This document shows, one piece after another, positions 20,800-29,022 of a DNA stretch of 30,606 nt. The notes under the pieces are model-generated. The model did not search any database, was not told where the DNA came from, and was given only the letters and a program-made list of their open reading frames with translations. The position numbers and the translations under genes are program-made. The stretch covers positions 1 through 30,606 of the forward strand of contig MCFE01000848.1 of NCBI GenBank assembly GCA_002104905.1, written 5' to 3'. Source of the DNA: Basidiobolus meristosporus CBS 931.73. Lineage: Eukaryota > Basidiobolomycota > Basidiobolomycetes > Basidiobolales > Basidiobolaceae. Each line of letters starts with the position of its first letter. The first letter of the stretch is position 1.

Positions 20800-21468
20800 C
20801 AAAAGGCCTTCATAAAGTTAGAGGCTGATGATGAAGAGGTATTGTCCCATCTGGACACTGTGCAGAGACTGCTAAAAAATATTGCCCCCCAGATTTCACA
20901 AAAAACTTAATCAGAATTTTCCATAACAATAAACACAAGTGGCCTCTGATTGGTCCTTTATCAATTCTCTCAACTTCTGATCCCAGACACTTTATCACCT
21001 TGTTCTGCTGTAATGCTCTGTTTCCATGACTTTGGCAGGAGCCCTGCAGCTTTATGCAACTGATCATTTCCAGATTCCCTTGCCTCCTAGTCTTCAGCCA
21101 ACACTGCATGGTCCAGCACTTCAACTGCCAGGCTTGGCAATGAATCATTACAATACTCAGGTGTGTTTTTCTGAGTACTTCTCATGAAGAAGTGCTGCAA
21201 TCTCTGCGTGTGCCTACTAATGTTCCAAAATTGCACTGAAGGTATTGTAATAGTGTCTTAAGCACTGATGTAGTTGTTTTGTCTGTCAAAGGGATCTCCG
21301 CTAAGTCTTCAATGGAGGATGTGGTGGCAGTGGTAGACAGATTGCTTTTCTCTGCCATCTCATCTACTGCACTGGAGTGTAGCACAGCTGGCTGCACTTG
21401 CAACTCTTAAGGAAACTGTTGTTCTGTAGTTGGCAATTCTTCTTGGCCATGATGGAATTTAGCCTGTT
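20800..21468 (-). other. unassigned coding debris
   Basis: Two short minus frames of 112 and 73 residues (20810-21148 and 21182-21403) lie between the KDZ-like fragment and copia RNase H. Neither resembles a family I know. The second is rich in Ser, Thr and Leu. They may be the far end of the KDZ-like ORF or chance frames. Confidence 0.3.
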
Positions 21469-21469
21469 C

Positions 21470-23094
21470 TAGACTGGCAGTATTGATTGGGGGGTGCTGC
21501 AGCACTTTCCTGACACCTCCTTTATATGGTACTCTGTTTTCCCCTTGATGAATGCTGCACTGATGCAGGTGTTTTTGCCTGCTTGTCCCTTACTGGTGCT
21601 CTGCTGGCTAAAGTAATAAGTGTCTTTGGACATAACCACAAGTCTATAGAAAGCTCCCTTGACCACATTGCTTCTTTTGTATCTTCCCAGGCTGCCATAT
21701 ATTCTGCCTCTGTGGAAGAAAGTGATAGAGTCAAGATTGGTGTTTCCAATGGTGGATCTTTTGCCTTCTGCTCTCTGTGCTCAGAAAGCATTGGAATATC
21801 CCACAGGATATTGCTCTGAGCTCTAATAGGTGGACCTTAAGCAGATATCAGAGTTCCTTTTAGGTATCTCAAAATCCTTGTGACTGCTGCAAAATGCTCC
21901 AATCCATTTTTCTCATTGTGCTGGCTGACAAGTCCTGCTGAATATGAGATATCTAAAAGTGTTCCAAGCACAATATACATAAGTTCCAAGCACAATATAC
22001 ATCAGCCTACCAACCATATATTGATCAGGAAAGTGAGGGCTCTCAGATGTCACTAGGCTCCCTTAGTTTAGTTTCATATTGACCAAGTTAAGACTTGTCT
22101 CCAATGGGGTGGCTGAAAATTAACAGTCTTCCATCTGGTACTTCTTTAGTATATCTTGTGGTTAGCAGTGTTCCTTTCAAAACTTGAAGACTCCTAGTAA
22201 GAATCTATCTTGCAATTCCAGGCTCTTGGTAGTTATTTGGGTCCATGGAGAGATTTTTTAATCTTGCTGACCAAGTGTGGGTTAACTTGGTCAACAAGCT
22301 TATCAGGTTAGTCCATCTACATGTCCTCATTAAGTTCCCTATCCCAAAATGTAGCTCTTGCATCCATTTGATATATAAAAATCTAATATCTGGATACAAT
22401 AGCCTATATTATTCTGAATTAATTAATCTTTGTTACTGGTCACAGTCTGGTCAAGTTGCTTATTTTGGAGAATTCTTTTGCTGTAATCTAGCTTTGTTTT
22501 TTCAATTGTACTATCAGCCTTGCATATTGTCTTGAAGACTATCTGCCTTTAATTGTTTTGTGGTTCATGGGTAATGGAATAAGACCTAGATTTGATTTTC
22601 CGTTAGGGCCTGATACTTCTCAGTGCCTGCAGCTCTCCAATACTTTGCTTGATGACTACTTAGGCCCTCTTTTACAATCTGGAGTTTGTTGATATATACT
22701 AAATAAGTGTTGACCAAGTTTGTACCCTCATTGATATAGTGATATGGGCTATTTCTGGTGTAGTTGGAGATCCAGGCTTGTGCTACTGGAATGCTCACTT
22801 CTTCAATGCTCCTGAACACTGATTCAGAGTGGTCCACAGCTGTAGCATCCTCTGGAGTGAGGTAATCCTCATGGTCTTGCTCTTACTTAATCCAGAGTAA
22901 TAATGGACTTGATATTAGATTATTGTCATCAACTGATATCATTTGTTGTGAATTTTAAATTTTGCTCAAACAGCACATCCATGGGTCTTATCAGCTTCTT
23001 TGCATTGGCATTTCAGAGTCTCTATGCCTTACTCTTGTTGCAGTAGCCCAAAAACACTCATTTTGCACTACTGGGCTGAACTTTTGACTGATGT
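21470..23094 (-). pseudogene. copia element C, left part: integrase end, RT, RNase H
   Basis: From right to left: the end of the integrase region (GYCNKSKA.RL, AKKLIRPMDVLFEQ near 22960-23060), RT traces (KYWRAAGTEKYQALTEN near 22620; LYIKWMQELHFGIGNLM near 22350), and RNase H (SLSSTEAEYMAAWEDTKEAMW near 21700, then a frame change to KGKTEYHIKE). Stops are frequent. The right edge at 23094 is the insertion site of the chromovirus, and the integrase continues on the far side at 29023. In the uninterrupted element the two halves meet within the integrase, between the RIFG-C block and the SKAYRL-type block. Confidence 0.7.
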
Positions 23095-23099
23095 CTAGG
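23095..23099 (+). repeat. target site duplication, left copy
   Basis: CTAGG directly precedes the 5' LTR and recurs at 29018-29022 directly after the 3' LTR. Five bp is the normal Ty3/gypsy duplication size. Confidence 0.92.
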
Positions 23100-23172
23100 T
23101 GTCATGATCACATGACAACCATGAACACCCATGCCAAGTTTCAGCTTCCTAGCTCAATTTCTAAGAGATTCC

Positions 23173-23215
23173 TTCTGGAACCTTCTACCACCTTCCAGAA
23201 AGTTCCTGACCATTC
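23173..23215 (+). promoter_or_regulatory. heat-shock-element array in U3
   Basis: On a strict 5-bp register TTC occurs at 23173, GAA at 23178, TTC at 23183, TTC at 23193, GAA at 23198, TTC at 23203 and TTC at 23213. The two missing positions (23188 and 23208) read CCA and GAC. The alternation TTC/GAA holds throughout, as in binding sites of the HSF trimer. A further GAA-TTC pair is at 23236-23243. Confidence 0.6.
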
Positions 23216-23280
23216 CAAACCATTGTTACACAATGGAACATTCCATGGAAGCTTTCCATCGTATTTTTCATAGTCTAGTA

Positions 23281-23290
23281 CCATATATGG
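23281..23290 (+). promoter_or_regulatory. CArG box in U3
   Basis: CCATATATGG is a perfect CC(A/T)6GG palindrome, the core site of SRF/Mcm1-type MADS proteins. It is conserved in the 3' LTR. Confidence 0.45.
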
Positions 23291-23298
23291 AAATACCA

Positions 23299-23331
23299 GG
23301 TCACATGACTTAGTCACATGATCAGGTGACC
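23299..23331 (+). promoter_or_regulatory. CACATG repeats within a GGTCAC/GTGACC inverted repeat
   Basis: Two CACATG E-box-like words lie between GGTCAC (23299-23304) and GTGACC (23326-23331); a third CACATG is at the LTR start. The spacing resembles a bHLH-type control region. Function is inferred. Confidence 0.35.
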
Positions 23332-23460
23332 CAATCCATTTCCCCATCCTGTCTCAGTGCCGTGTCATCTATGTCATTATCCCCAGCACCATTGCTGTGC
23401 CTCACCCCACAACCCCATTAGTATTAGCTAATATCTCTCGGCATCAGTATAGCCAAAAAG

Positions 23461-23468
23461 TATATATA
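23461..23468 (+). promoter_or_regulatory. TATA box of the chromovirus
   Basis: TATATATA lies 34 bp before the self-primer sequence at 23495, the normal TATA-to-start distance for a fungal RNA polymerase II promoter. Confidence 0.65.
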
Positions 23469-23494
23469 GTCCTATTCCCCCTTAAGTATTCCTC

Positions 23495-23505
23495 AGTCTG
23501 ATAAA
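23495..23505 (+). other. self-primer sequence at predicted RNA 5' end
   Basis: AGTCTGATAAA is the exact reverse complement of the site at 23631-23641. In Tf1 the first 11 nt of the transcript fold back and prime reverse transcription; the length, place and spacing all match here. Confidence 0.72.
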
Positions 23506-23516
23506 CACAGGTCTTG

Positions 23517-23522
23517 AATAAA
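23517..23522 (+). promoter_or_regulatory. poly(A) signal AATAAA in R
   Basis: AATAAA lies about 22 nt after the predicted start, so the R region must extend beyond it. It is also present in the 3' LTR, where it would direct 3' end formation. Confidence 0.5.
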
Positions 23523-23630
23523 CAGCCTTGCTTTGGAAATCCGCCTTGCCTTGTTGATCCACACCTAAGTCCTTTCCTGGTCCTGCCTTGCCTAGCCCTA
23601 CTCTCCTGCCTTGTGTCTATTCATAACAGT

Positions 23631-23641
23631 TTTATCAGACT
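23631..23641 (+). other. self-priming PBS
   Basis: TTTATCAGACT lies 2 nt after the LTR end. There is no TGG match to a tRNA 3' end at this place. Eleven consecutive bases complement the start of R. The 2-nt gap is what integrase removes from the cDNA end. Confidence 0.75.
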
Positions 23642-23712
23642 CTCCTGACTTACCTGTGGATTCCTGCCTTCTGCCCAAAGTTTGAAGAAAACTTGTAAAA
23701 GGAATACTCACC

Positions 23713-23938
23713 GTAAGTATCACCCATCATCTTTCCCTAGTCTTGTCCTATAAAGGCAAAGATACTTTATCTTTGTAAAACTATTGGTCAAAGCTGCATT
23801 CACTTTATTACCCTGCTGGTGGAGTTTACAGTTGTTACAGTATTGGAAGCTTTAGTACAACACCCTATCAAAGGACGTTAAAACCAGTACCTTCTGAAGT
23901 GACGCTAACTTATTTAAGTTGGGGATTGTGGCTCAATA
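23713..23938 (+). other. candidate intron in the gag leader
   Basis: A consensus donor GTAAGT at 23713-23718 pairs with a branch-like CTAAC at 23904-23908 and an acceptor CAATAG ending at 23938, 30 nt after the branch. It lies in the 5' leader of about 400 bp before gag. Splicing is inferred only. Confidence 0.35.
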
Positions 23939-24034
23939 GTTGTATTCTTGACATACTAGTGGCTTTACAAACCCACAATCTAGTTTAGTATATTCCAGTA
24001 TTCCTTGCAAGTTCATCCGCCTTCCTCTGCTACC

Positions 24035-24967
24035 ATGTCCAACCTAGAGCTGAACTTTGCCCAGCTCATGGCTGCCTTTACCCAACTGCAGCAAGACCAT
24101 GCAGACCTCAGAAACACTCTTGCTCAGTTCCAGAACCAAAGTGTCCAGCAAACTAGCCATGTCCCAGTCTACCAAGAACCCAAGTATACTCCTGCTACCA
24201 AGTTCAATGGCTCTCAGAATGAATTCCGTGGCTTCATCAACATGGTGAAGAACAATCTTGCACTCCAGCCCAACCGGTACCCCACTGACCAGGCCAAAGT
24301 TGGTTTCATCTCCAACCTGCTTACTGGTACAGCTCTCAAGTGGTTCTCCCCATTAGTGGAGACCAACTCTCCCCTCCTCAGAGACTACCAAGCTTTCCTC
24401 ACTGAAATGGAGCTAACATTTGGTAACCTTGACCAAGCCAGAATTGCTGCCAACAAGATCAAGACCCTCAAGCAAGGGAACAAACCAGCATCAGTCTATG
24501 CCTCAGAATTCCAACAACTCTCCAGTGACCTCAGCTCCTGGGGTCAAGCAGCCTTGATTAGCCAATTCCAAGATGGCCTCAATGATGAAGTTTATGATCT
24601 GCTACTCACACTCCCAGATCCAGATACATTGGTTGAGGCTATGCACCAAGCAATCCGGTGTGATAACAGACTATTCCAGAAGAAGCAAAAGAACCGTCAA
24701 AGATACATTCCTGTTGCAGTCCCAGCCCCTCCTGCTCCCCAAGTCACTCCAGAAGATCCTATGCAGATTGATAGTGCCAAATACAAGAAACTATCAAAGA
24801 GTGAAAAGTCCAGACGTCAACAAGCCAACCTCTGTCTATACTGTGGCCAACCAGGTCACTTTGCCAAGTCCTGCCCTAACAAGAAGTCCAGTTTCAAGCT
24901 GATGCAGTCCTCCAGCAACCAACCTGATCCAGATCTGTCGGGAAACTCCAATGTCCAGTTGCACTGA
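24035..24967 (+). CDS. gag: chromovirus Gag (310 aa)
   Basis: The ATG at 24035 is the first in frame (TACCATGTC context); the open frame upstream has no other ATG. Residues 1-45 look like a coiled coil (LELNFAQLMAAFTQLQQ, then DLRNTLAQFQ). A Retrotrans_gag-type capsid follows (KFNGSQNEFRGFINMVKNNL, KVGFISNLLTGTALKWFSPL, ASVYASEFQQLSSDLSSWG). A basic linker (KYKKLSKSEKSRRQQ) leads to one CCHC knuckle, CLYCGQPGHFAKSC, at about residues 267-280. The frame ends at the TGA at 24965-24967, just past a -1 frameshift signal. Gag forms the cytoplasmic particle and binds RNA. It is intact. Confidence 0.9.
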   Translation: MSNLELNFAQLMAAFTQLQQDHADLRNTLAQFQNQSVQQTSHVPVYQEPKYTPATKFNGSQNEFRGFINMVKNNLALQPNRYPTDQAKVGFISNLLTGTALKWFSPLVETNSPLLRDYQAFLTEMELTFGNLDQARIAANKIKTLKQGNKPASVYASEFQQLSSDLSSWGQAALISQFQDGLNDEVYDLLLTLPDPDTLVEAMHQAIRCDNRLFQKKQKNRQRYIPVAVPAPPAPQVTPEDPMQIDSAKYKKLSKSEKSRRQQANLCLYCGQPGHFAKSCPNKKSSFKLMQSSSNQPDPDLSGNSNVQLH

Positions 24968-24984
24968 CAGGCTTGCAACTGGAC
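24940..24984 (+). promoter_or_regulatory. -1 ribosomal frameshift signal (slippery site and hairpin)
   Basis: In the gag frame the ribosome reads G GGA AAC at 24940-24946, a canonical X XXY YYZ heptamer. Six nt later an 11-bp perfect hairpin begins: GTCCAGTTGCA at 24953-24963 pairs with TGCAACTGGAC at 24974-24984, with a 10-nt loop. The loop bases TGACAGGC (24965-24972) complement GCCTGTCA at 25053-25060, so a pseudoknot is possible. The gag stop lies in the loop. A -1 slip enters the pol frame, which is open from 24928. Confidence 0.82.
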
Positions 24985-25137
24985 CCACCCATGAAAATCC
25001 AGCATATCCAAGAATCTTCCTTTGCCACAAAATCTATCCAGTCCTTGAGAATGCCTGTCAAAATCCAGATCCCTGACTCTGGTCCTGTCCCAGCCCTAGC
25101 CCTGATTGATTCCGGTGCTTCATCCTGTTTCATTGAC

Positions 25138-25140
25138 TAA
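25138..25140 (+). other. in-frame TAA in the protease
   Basis: The TAA lies 7 codons after the DSGAS active-site motif. The next base is G (TAAG), not a known readthrough context such as CARYYA. It would end Gag-Pro after 65 post-shift codons. Confidence 0.85.
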
Positions 25141-28100
25141 GCCTTTGTCCAGAAGCACTCTATTCCTGTTACCTTGAAATCCTGTCCAGTCCAAGTAGAA
25201 GTTATTGATGGAAGATCACTCTCCTCTGGTGCCGTTACCCATGAAACATGCTTACTCCAGCTGTCCAGTACTGCCCACCAAGAAAGAATTGCCTTCAACA
25301 TCATCAACTCACCACACTATCCTATTGTGCTTGGAAGCTCATGGTTGAGCTACCACAATCCGAGTATTGATTGGAAATCCAAGATCCTGTCATTCACCAG
25401 ATCCCACCAAGTCAATTCCATGAAATCTCCAGATCCTGATAACCGTGAAAAGACGGTTGCCAACAGTTCAACAGCCCAAGATACCTTGCCAGCTGAAGGA
25501 GCCCCCTCAGCAACTATACCAGCCAAGTACCAAGAGTTTGCCCATGTCTTTGACAAGAAGAAAGCAGAACTCCTCCCTGACCATTGGCCTTATGACTGCC
25601 CTATTGACCTTGAAGATGGAAAAGTCCCTCCATTTGGCCCAATATATAACCTCTCCCAGCCGGAGTTGAAAGAACTCCATGGTTATATTCAAGAAAACCT
25701 CCAGAAGGGTTTTATTCAGCACTCCAAATCACCTGCTGGAGCCCCAATCCTCTTTGTCAAGAAGAAGGATGGCACCCTCAGAATGTGTGTGGACTACCGT
25801 GCTTTGAATAAGATCACAGTCAAGAACCGCTACCCCCTGCCCCTGATCAACACACTGTTGGATCAGCTATCTGCTGCCCAAGTCTTCACCAAGATAGACT
25901 TGAGAGGAGCTTACAATCTTGTCAGAATCAAGCCTGGTGATGAATGGAAAACTGCCTTTTGCACAAGATATGGTCACTTTGAGTACAAAGTAATGCCATT
26001 TGGCCTCACCAATGCCCCTGCTGTGTTTCAACACCTCATGAATGATATATTCCGTGAATACCTTGACCAGTTTGTGGTAATCTACCTTGACGATATTCTC
26101 ATATACTCCAAGAGCCAAGATGAACATGATGAACATGTCAAGAAAGTATTGAGAAAACTAGACTCTGCCGGTCTCTATGCCAAGTTAGAGAAGTCTGAAT
26201 TTGACCAGAGAGAAGTGGAATTTCTTGGTTACCTCATCAGCCCTGAGGGAACAAGAATGGACCCAAAGAAAGTTGACTCAGTCCAGTCCTGGAAAACTCC
26301 AAGCTCAGTCAAGGAAGTACAATCCTTCCTGGGATTTGCCAACTTCTATCGCAGGTTCATAGCCAACTACTCCAAGATAGTCACCCCTCTGACAAAGCTA
26401 ACCCCAAAGAACACACCTTTTGCCTGGAATGAGGAGCAATCCACCTCATTCAACCAACTTAAGAAATCTTTCCTGAAGGCCCCCCTGCTTGCCCACCCTG
26501 ACCTTGAGAAGCAATTCATAGTGGAGACTGATGCTTCTGATTTTGCCCTTGGTGCCATACTCTCCCAGTATGATGAGGACAATGTGTTGCACCCCATTGC
26601 ATTCTACTCTCGGAAGTTTTCCCCTGCAGAGATTAACTATGATATCTATGATAAGGAGTTGCTTGCCATCATTGTAGCCTTTGAGCAATGGAGACACTAC
26701 CTGGATGGTGCTAAACACAAAATCAAAGTCTTCTGTGACCATAAGAACCTTGAGTACTTTGCAACTTCTAAAGTACTAAACCGGAGACAAGCCAGATGGT
26801 CACTCTTCCTGTCCAGCTTTGACTTTACTATCACCTATAGACCTGGTGCAAAGCAAGGAAAGCCTGATGCCCTGTCCAGAAAAAAGGAATATGCCCTGGA
26901 AGAGGGAGATGATGCCTGTCGGCAAATGGAACACCCATTGCTGAGCAAGAAATATTTTGAGATTCTTGCCACCCAGTCCTCAAGTCTTGTCATCCCTTCA
27001 TTCGTAGTAAGGATATCAGAATCCCAAGCCTCTGATATGACTTCCAGCACCGTCAAGAAATATCTCAAATCCCCAGTTGGGCCCCCTCCCAAGTTCCCAA
27101 ACATCCAGAACCTGCATTTGGTAAACAACCTCATCTACCACAAGCAGCAGCTTTATGTCCCAGATCTTGCCACCCAACTAGACATCATTAAGTCTCGGCA
27201 TGATTCAATGGTTGCAGGCCACTTTGGTACTGCCAAAACCTTGAATGCTATCAAAAGAGATTTCTGGTGGCCTAGAATGATAACTCTTATCAAAGAATAC
27301 ATTCTGACTTGTGATATTTGCAACCGTACAAAACCAGCCAGACACCAGCCTTATGGACTTCTTCAGCCCCTGCCTATCCCAGAACACCAATGGAGATCTA
27401 TATCTATGGACTTCATTACTGACCTCCCTGAGTCATGTGGCTTCAATGCTATACTTGTAGTGGCTGACCAGCTGACCAAGATGGCTCACTTTATCCCTTG
27501 CTGTAAGAACACTGATGCAAAAGAAACAGCTGCTTTAGTCCTGAAGAATATTTTCCGCCTTCATGGTATCCCCAGTGATATTGTGTCAGATAGAGGCCCA
27601 CAGTTTGTGTCCAAGTTTTGGAAACACTTCACGCAATACCTTGGTGTTCAAGTCAAGCTCTCTACTGCCTTCCATCCACAGTCCGATGGCCAGACTGAAA
27701 GAATCAACCAGATTCTAGAGCAATACCTCCGGTGCTATATCAATTACCAGCAAGACAATTGGGTTGATCTACTCCCTGTTGCTGAGTTTGCCTACAACAA
27801 CTCAAGCCATAGTGCAACCGGTTTTACACCATTCTATGCAAACTATGGATTCCACCCTCAGTTTGATATCCAGATTCCAACAAACCCAATGAGCCCACAT
27901 GCAGCTGAACATGCCCAAGCAATCCAGGACATCCAGAACACCCTCAAGGAAGAGCTATCATTAGCTCAGGAAAGCTACAAGAAATTTGCCAATCTAAAAC
28001 AGCATCCCAGCCCTGATCTTAATGAAGGAGATTCTGTATGGTTGCTCAGAAGAAACATCTGCACCAACCGCCCTTGTGACAAGTTGGATTTCAAGAAACT

Positions 28101-28275
28101 TGGTCCCTTCAAGATCAAGAAGAAGCTTAGCCCTATAGTATATCAGCTACAGTTACCAGCAAGTATGAAAATCCACAATACTTTCCATGTGTCCCTCCTG
28201 GAGCCGTATTGTAGGAACACATTGCCAAACCGGCAAGAAGCAAAGCCCCAAGCCATCCAGGTTGACCAACATCAA

Positions 28276-28458
28276 GAATTTGAAGTTAAACAGATTCTAG
28301 ACTCCAAGTATATCCAGTCAAAGCTGTACTACTTAGTAGACTGGATTGGTTATGGCCCAAGTGACCAAACATGGGAACCAGCTACCCATCTCACTAATTG
28401 TCAAGAACTGGTTACCCAGTTCCACCAACAATATCCTGCAAAACCTGCCCCAAAGGGA
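28276..28458 (+). CDS. chromodomain at the Pol C-terminus
   Basis: The last part of integrase reads [31 protein letters not shown] and [20 protein letters not shown]. This is a chromodomain with Phe, Trp and Tyr at the three aromatic-cage positions (EFEV, DWIGY). Such cages bind methylated histone H3 tails and steer chromovirus integration to heterochromatin. It is a domain of Pol and not a separate gene; it follows the GPY/F-like module ([32 protein letters not shown]). Confidence 0.88.
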
Positions 28459-28473
28459 AACAGAGCTTTGCCT

Positions 28474-28488
28474 GGAAGAGGAGAATAG
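28474..28488 (+). other. chromovirus polypurine tract
   Basis: GGAAGAGGAGAATAG directly precedes the TG of the 3' LTR and overlaps the Pol stop codon. It is the expected plus-strand primer. Confidence 0.7.
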
Positions 28489-29017
28489 TGTCATGATCAC
28501 ATGACAACCATGAACACCCACGCCAAGTTTCAGCTTCCTAGCTCAATTTGTAAGAGATTCCTACTGGAACCTTCTACCACCTTCCAGAAAGTTCCTGACC
28601 ATTCCAAACCATTGTTACACAATGGAACATTCCATGGAAGCTTTCCATCGTATTTTTCATAGTCTAGTACCATATATGGAAATACCAGGTCACATGACTT
28701 AGTCACATGATCAGGTGACCCAATCCATTTCCCCATCCTGTCTCAGTGCCGTGTCATCTATGTCATTATCCCCAGCACCATTGCTGTGCCTCACCCCACA
28801 ACCCTATTAGTATTAGCTAATATCTCTTGGCATCAGTATAGCCAAAAAGTATATATAGTCCTATTCCCCCTTAAGTATTCCTCAGTCTGATAAACACAGG
28901 TCTTGAATAAACAGCCTTGCCTTGGAAATCCGCCTTGCCTTGTTGATCCACACCTAAGTCCTTTCCTGGTCCTGCCTTGCCTAGCCCTACTCTCCTGCCT
29001 TGTGTCTATTCATAACA
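28489..29017 (+). repeat. chromovirus 3' LTR (529 bp)
   Basis: It has the same length and ends as the 5' LTR. Differences include TAC at 28562-28564 where the 5' LTR has TTC, which removes the first heat-shock unit here, and CG/TG and CA/TA transitions elsewhere. Confidence 0.93.
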
Positions 29018-29022
29018 CTAGG
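29018..29022 (+). repeat. target site duplication, right copy
   Basis: CTAGG matches 23095-23099. Confidence 0.92.

Larger units (their letters stand above)
23100..23628 (+). repeat. chromovirus 5' LTR (529 bp)
   Basis: It starts TGTCATGATCACATGACA, itself an inverted repeat of TGTCATG/CATGACA, and ends CATAACA. U3 runs to about 23494, R begins near 23495, and an AATAAA lies at 23517-23522. Six sites differ from the 3' LTR; two are CG versus TG and one is CA versus TA, which fits deamination. Confidence 0.93.
24943..28488 (+). pseudogene. pol: chromovirus Pol, one nonsense codon in protease
   Basis: In the -1 frame Pol runs from the slippery site to the TAG at 28486-28488, broken once by TAA at 25138-25140. 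Protease: ALIDSGASSCFID at 25099-25137, then the stop, then [19 protein letters not shown] (about 25640-26110): [40 protein letters not shown], and YLDDILIYS with both Asp at 26089-26094. RNase [30 protein letters not shown]. Integrase: HHCC finger ([12 protein letters not shown] ... CDICNRTKP), core [17 protein letters not shown] and GQTERINQ with D, D and E all present, then the GPY/F-like tail and a chromodomain. Everything after the stop is intact and over 1,100 residues long, so the mutation is recent, or is a sequencing error. Translation could not begin at an ATG that restores the protease. Confidence 0.88.
23095..29022 (+). mobile_element. Ty3/gypsy chromovirus (Tf1/sushi-like), complete, with TSD
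   Basis: It is a full-length element: TSD, 529-bp LTR, self-priming site, gag, frameshift signal, pol with protease, RT, RNase H, integrase and chromodomain, purine tract, LTR, TSD. LTR identity is 523 of 529 by eye, so it is much younger than the surrounding debris. It lies in the plus orientation inside the integrase of copia element C. One nonsense codon in the protease is the only break seen in its genes. Codon use is GC-richer and more regular than the flanks. Self-priming plus a chromodomain points to the Tf1/sushi group. Confidence 0.93.

Noticed and set aside
23141-23347. A 68-residue minus-strand frame present in both chromovirus LTRs (also 28530-28736).
   Set aside because: It is repeated only because the LTR is; it overlaps U3 control motifs and resembles no protein.
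23629-23660. A tRNA primer binding site after the chromovirus LTR.
   Set aside because: No TGG or tRNA-like 3' complement is present within the first bases; the self-complement to R explains the site better.
24005-24034. A longer Gag beginning at TTG 24005.
   Set aside because: A fungal nuclear gene starts at ATG; the first in-frame ATG is 24035, and the extra ten residues have no support.
25174-25176. An independent Pol start at TTG 25174.
   Set aside because: This is only the first alternative start after the protease stop. Homologous sequence runs upstream through DSGAS to the frameshift site, so Pol is a Gag fusion.
25350-27390. Several minus-strand open frames of 60-100 residues opposite pol.
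   Set aside because: They lie antisense to a strongly coding Pol frame and show no family resemblance; they are shadows of codon bias.
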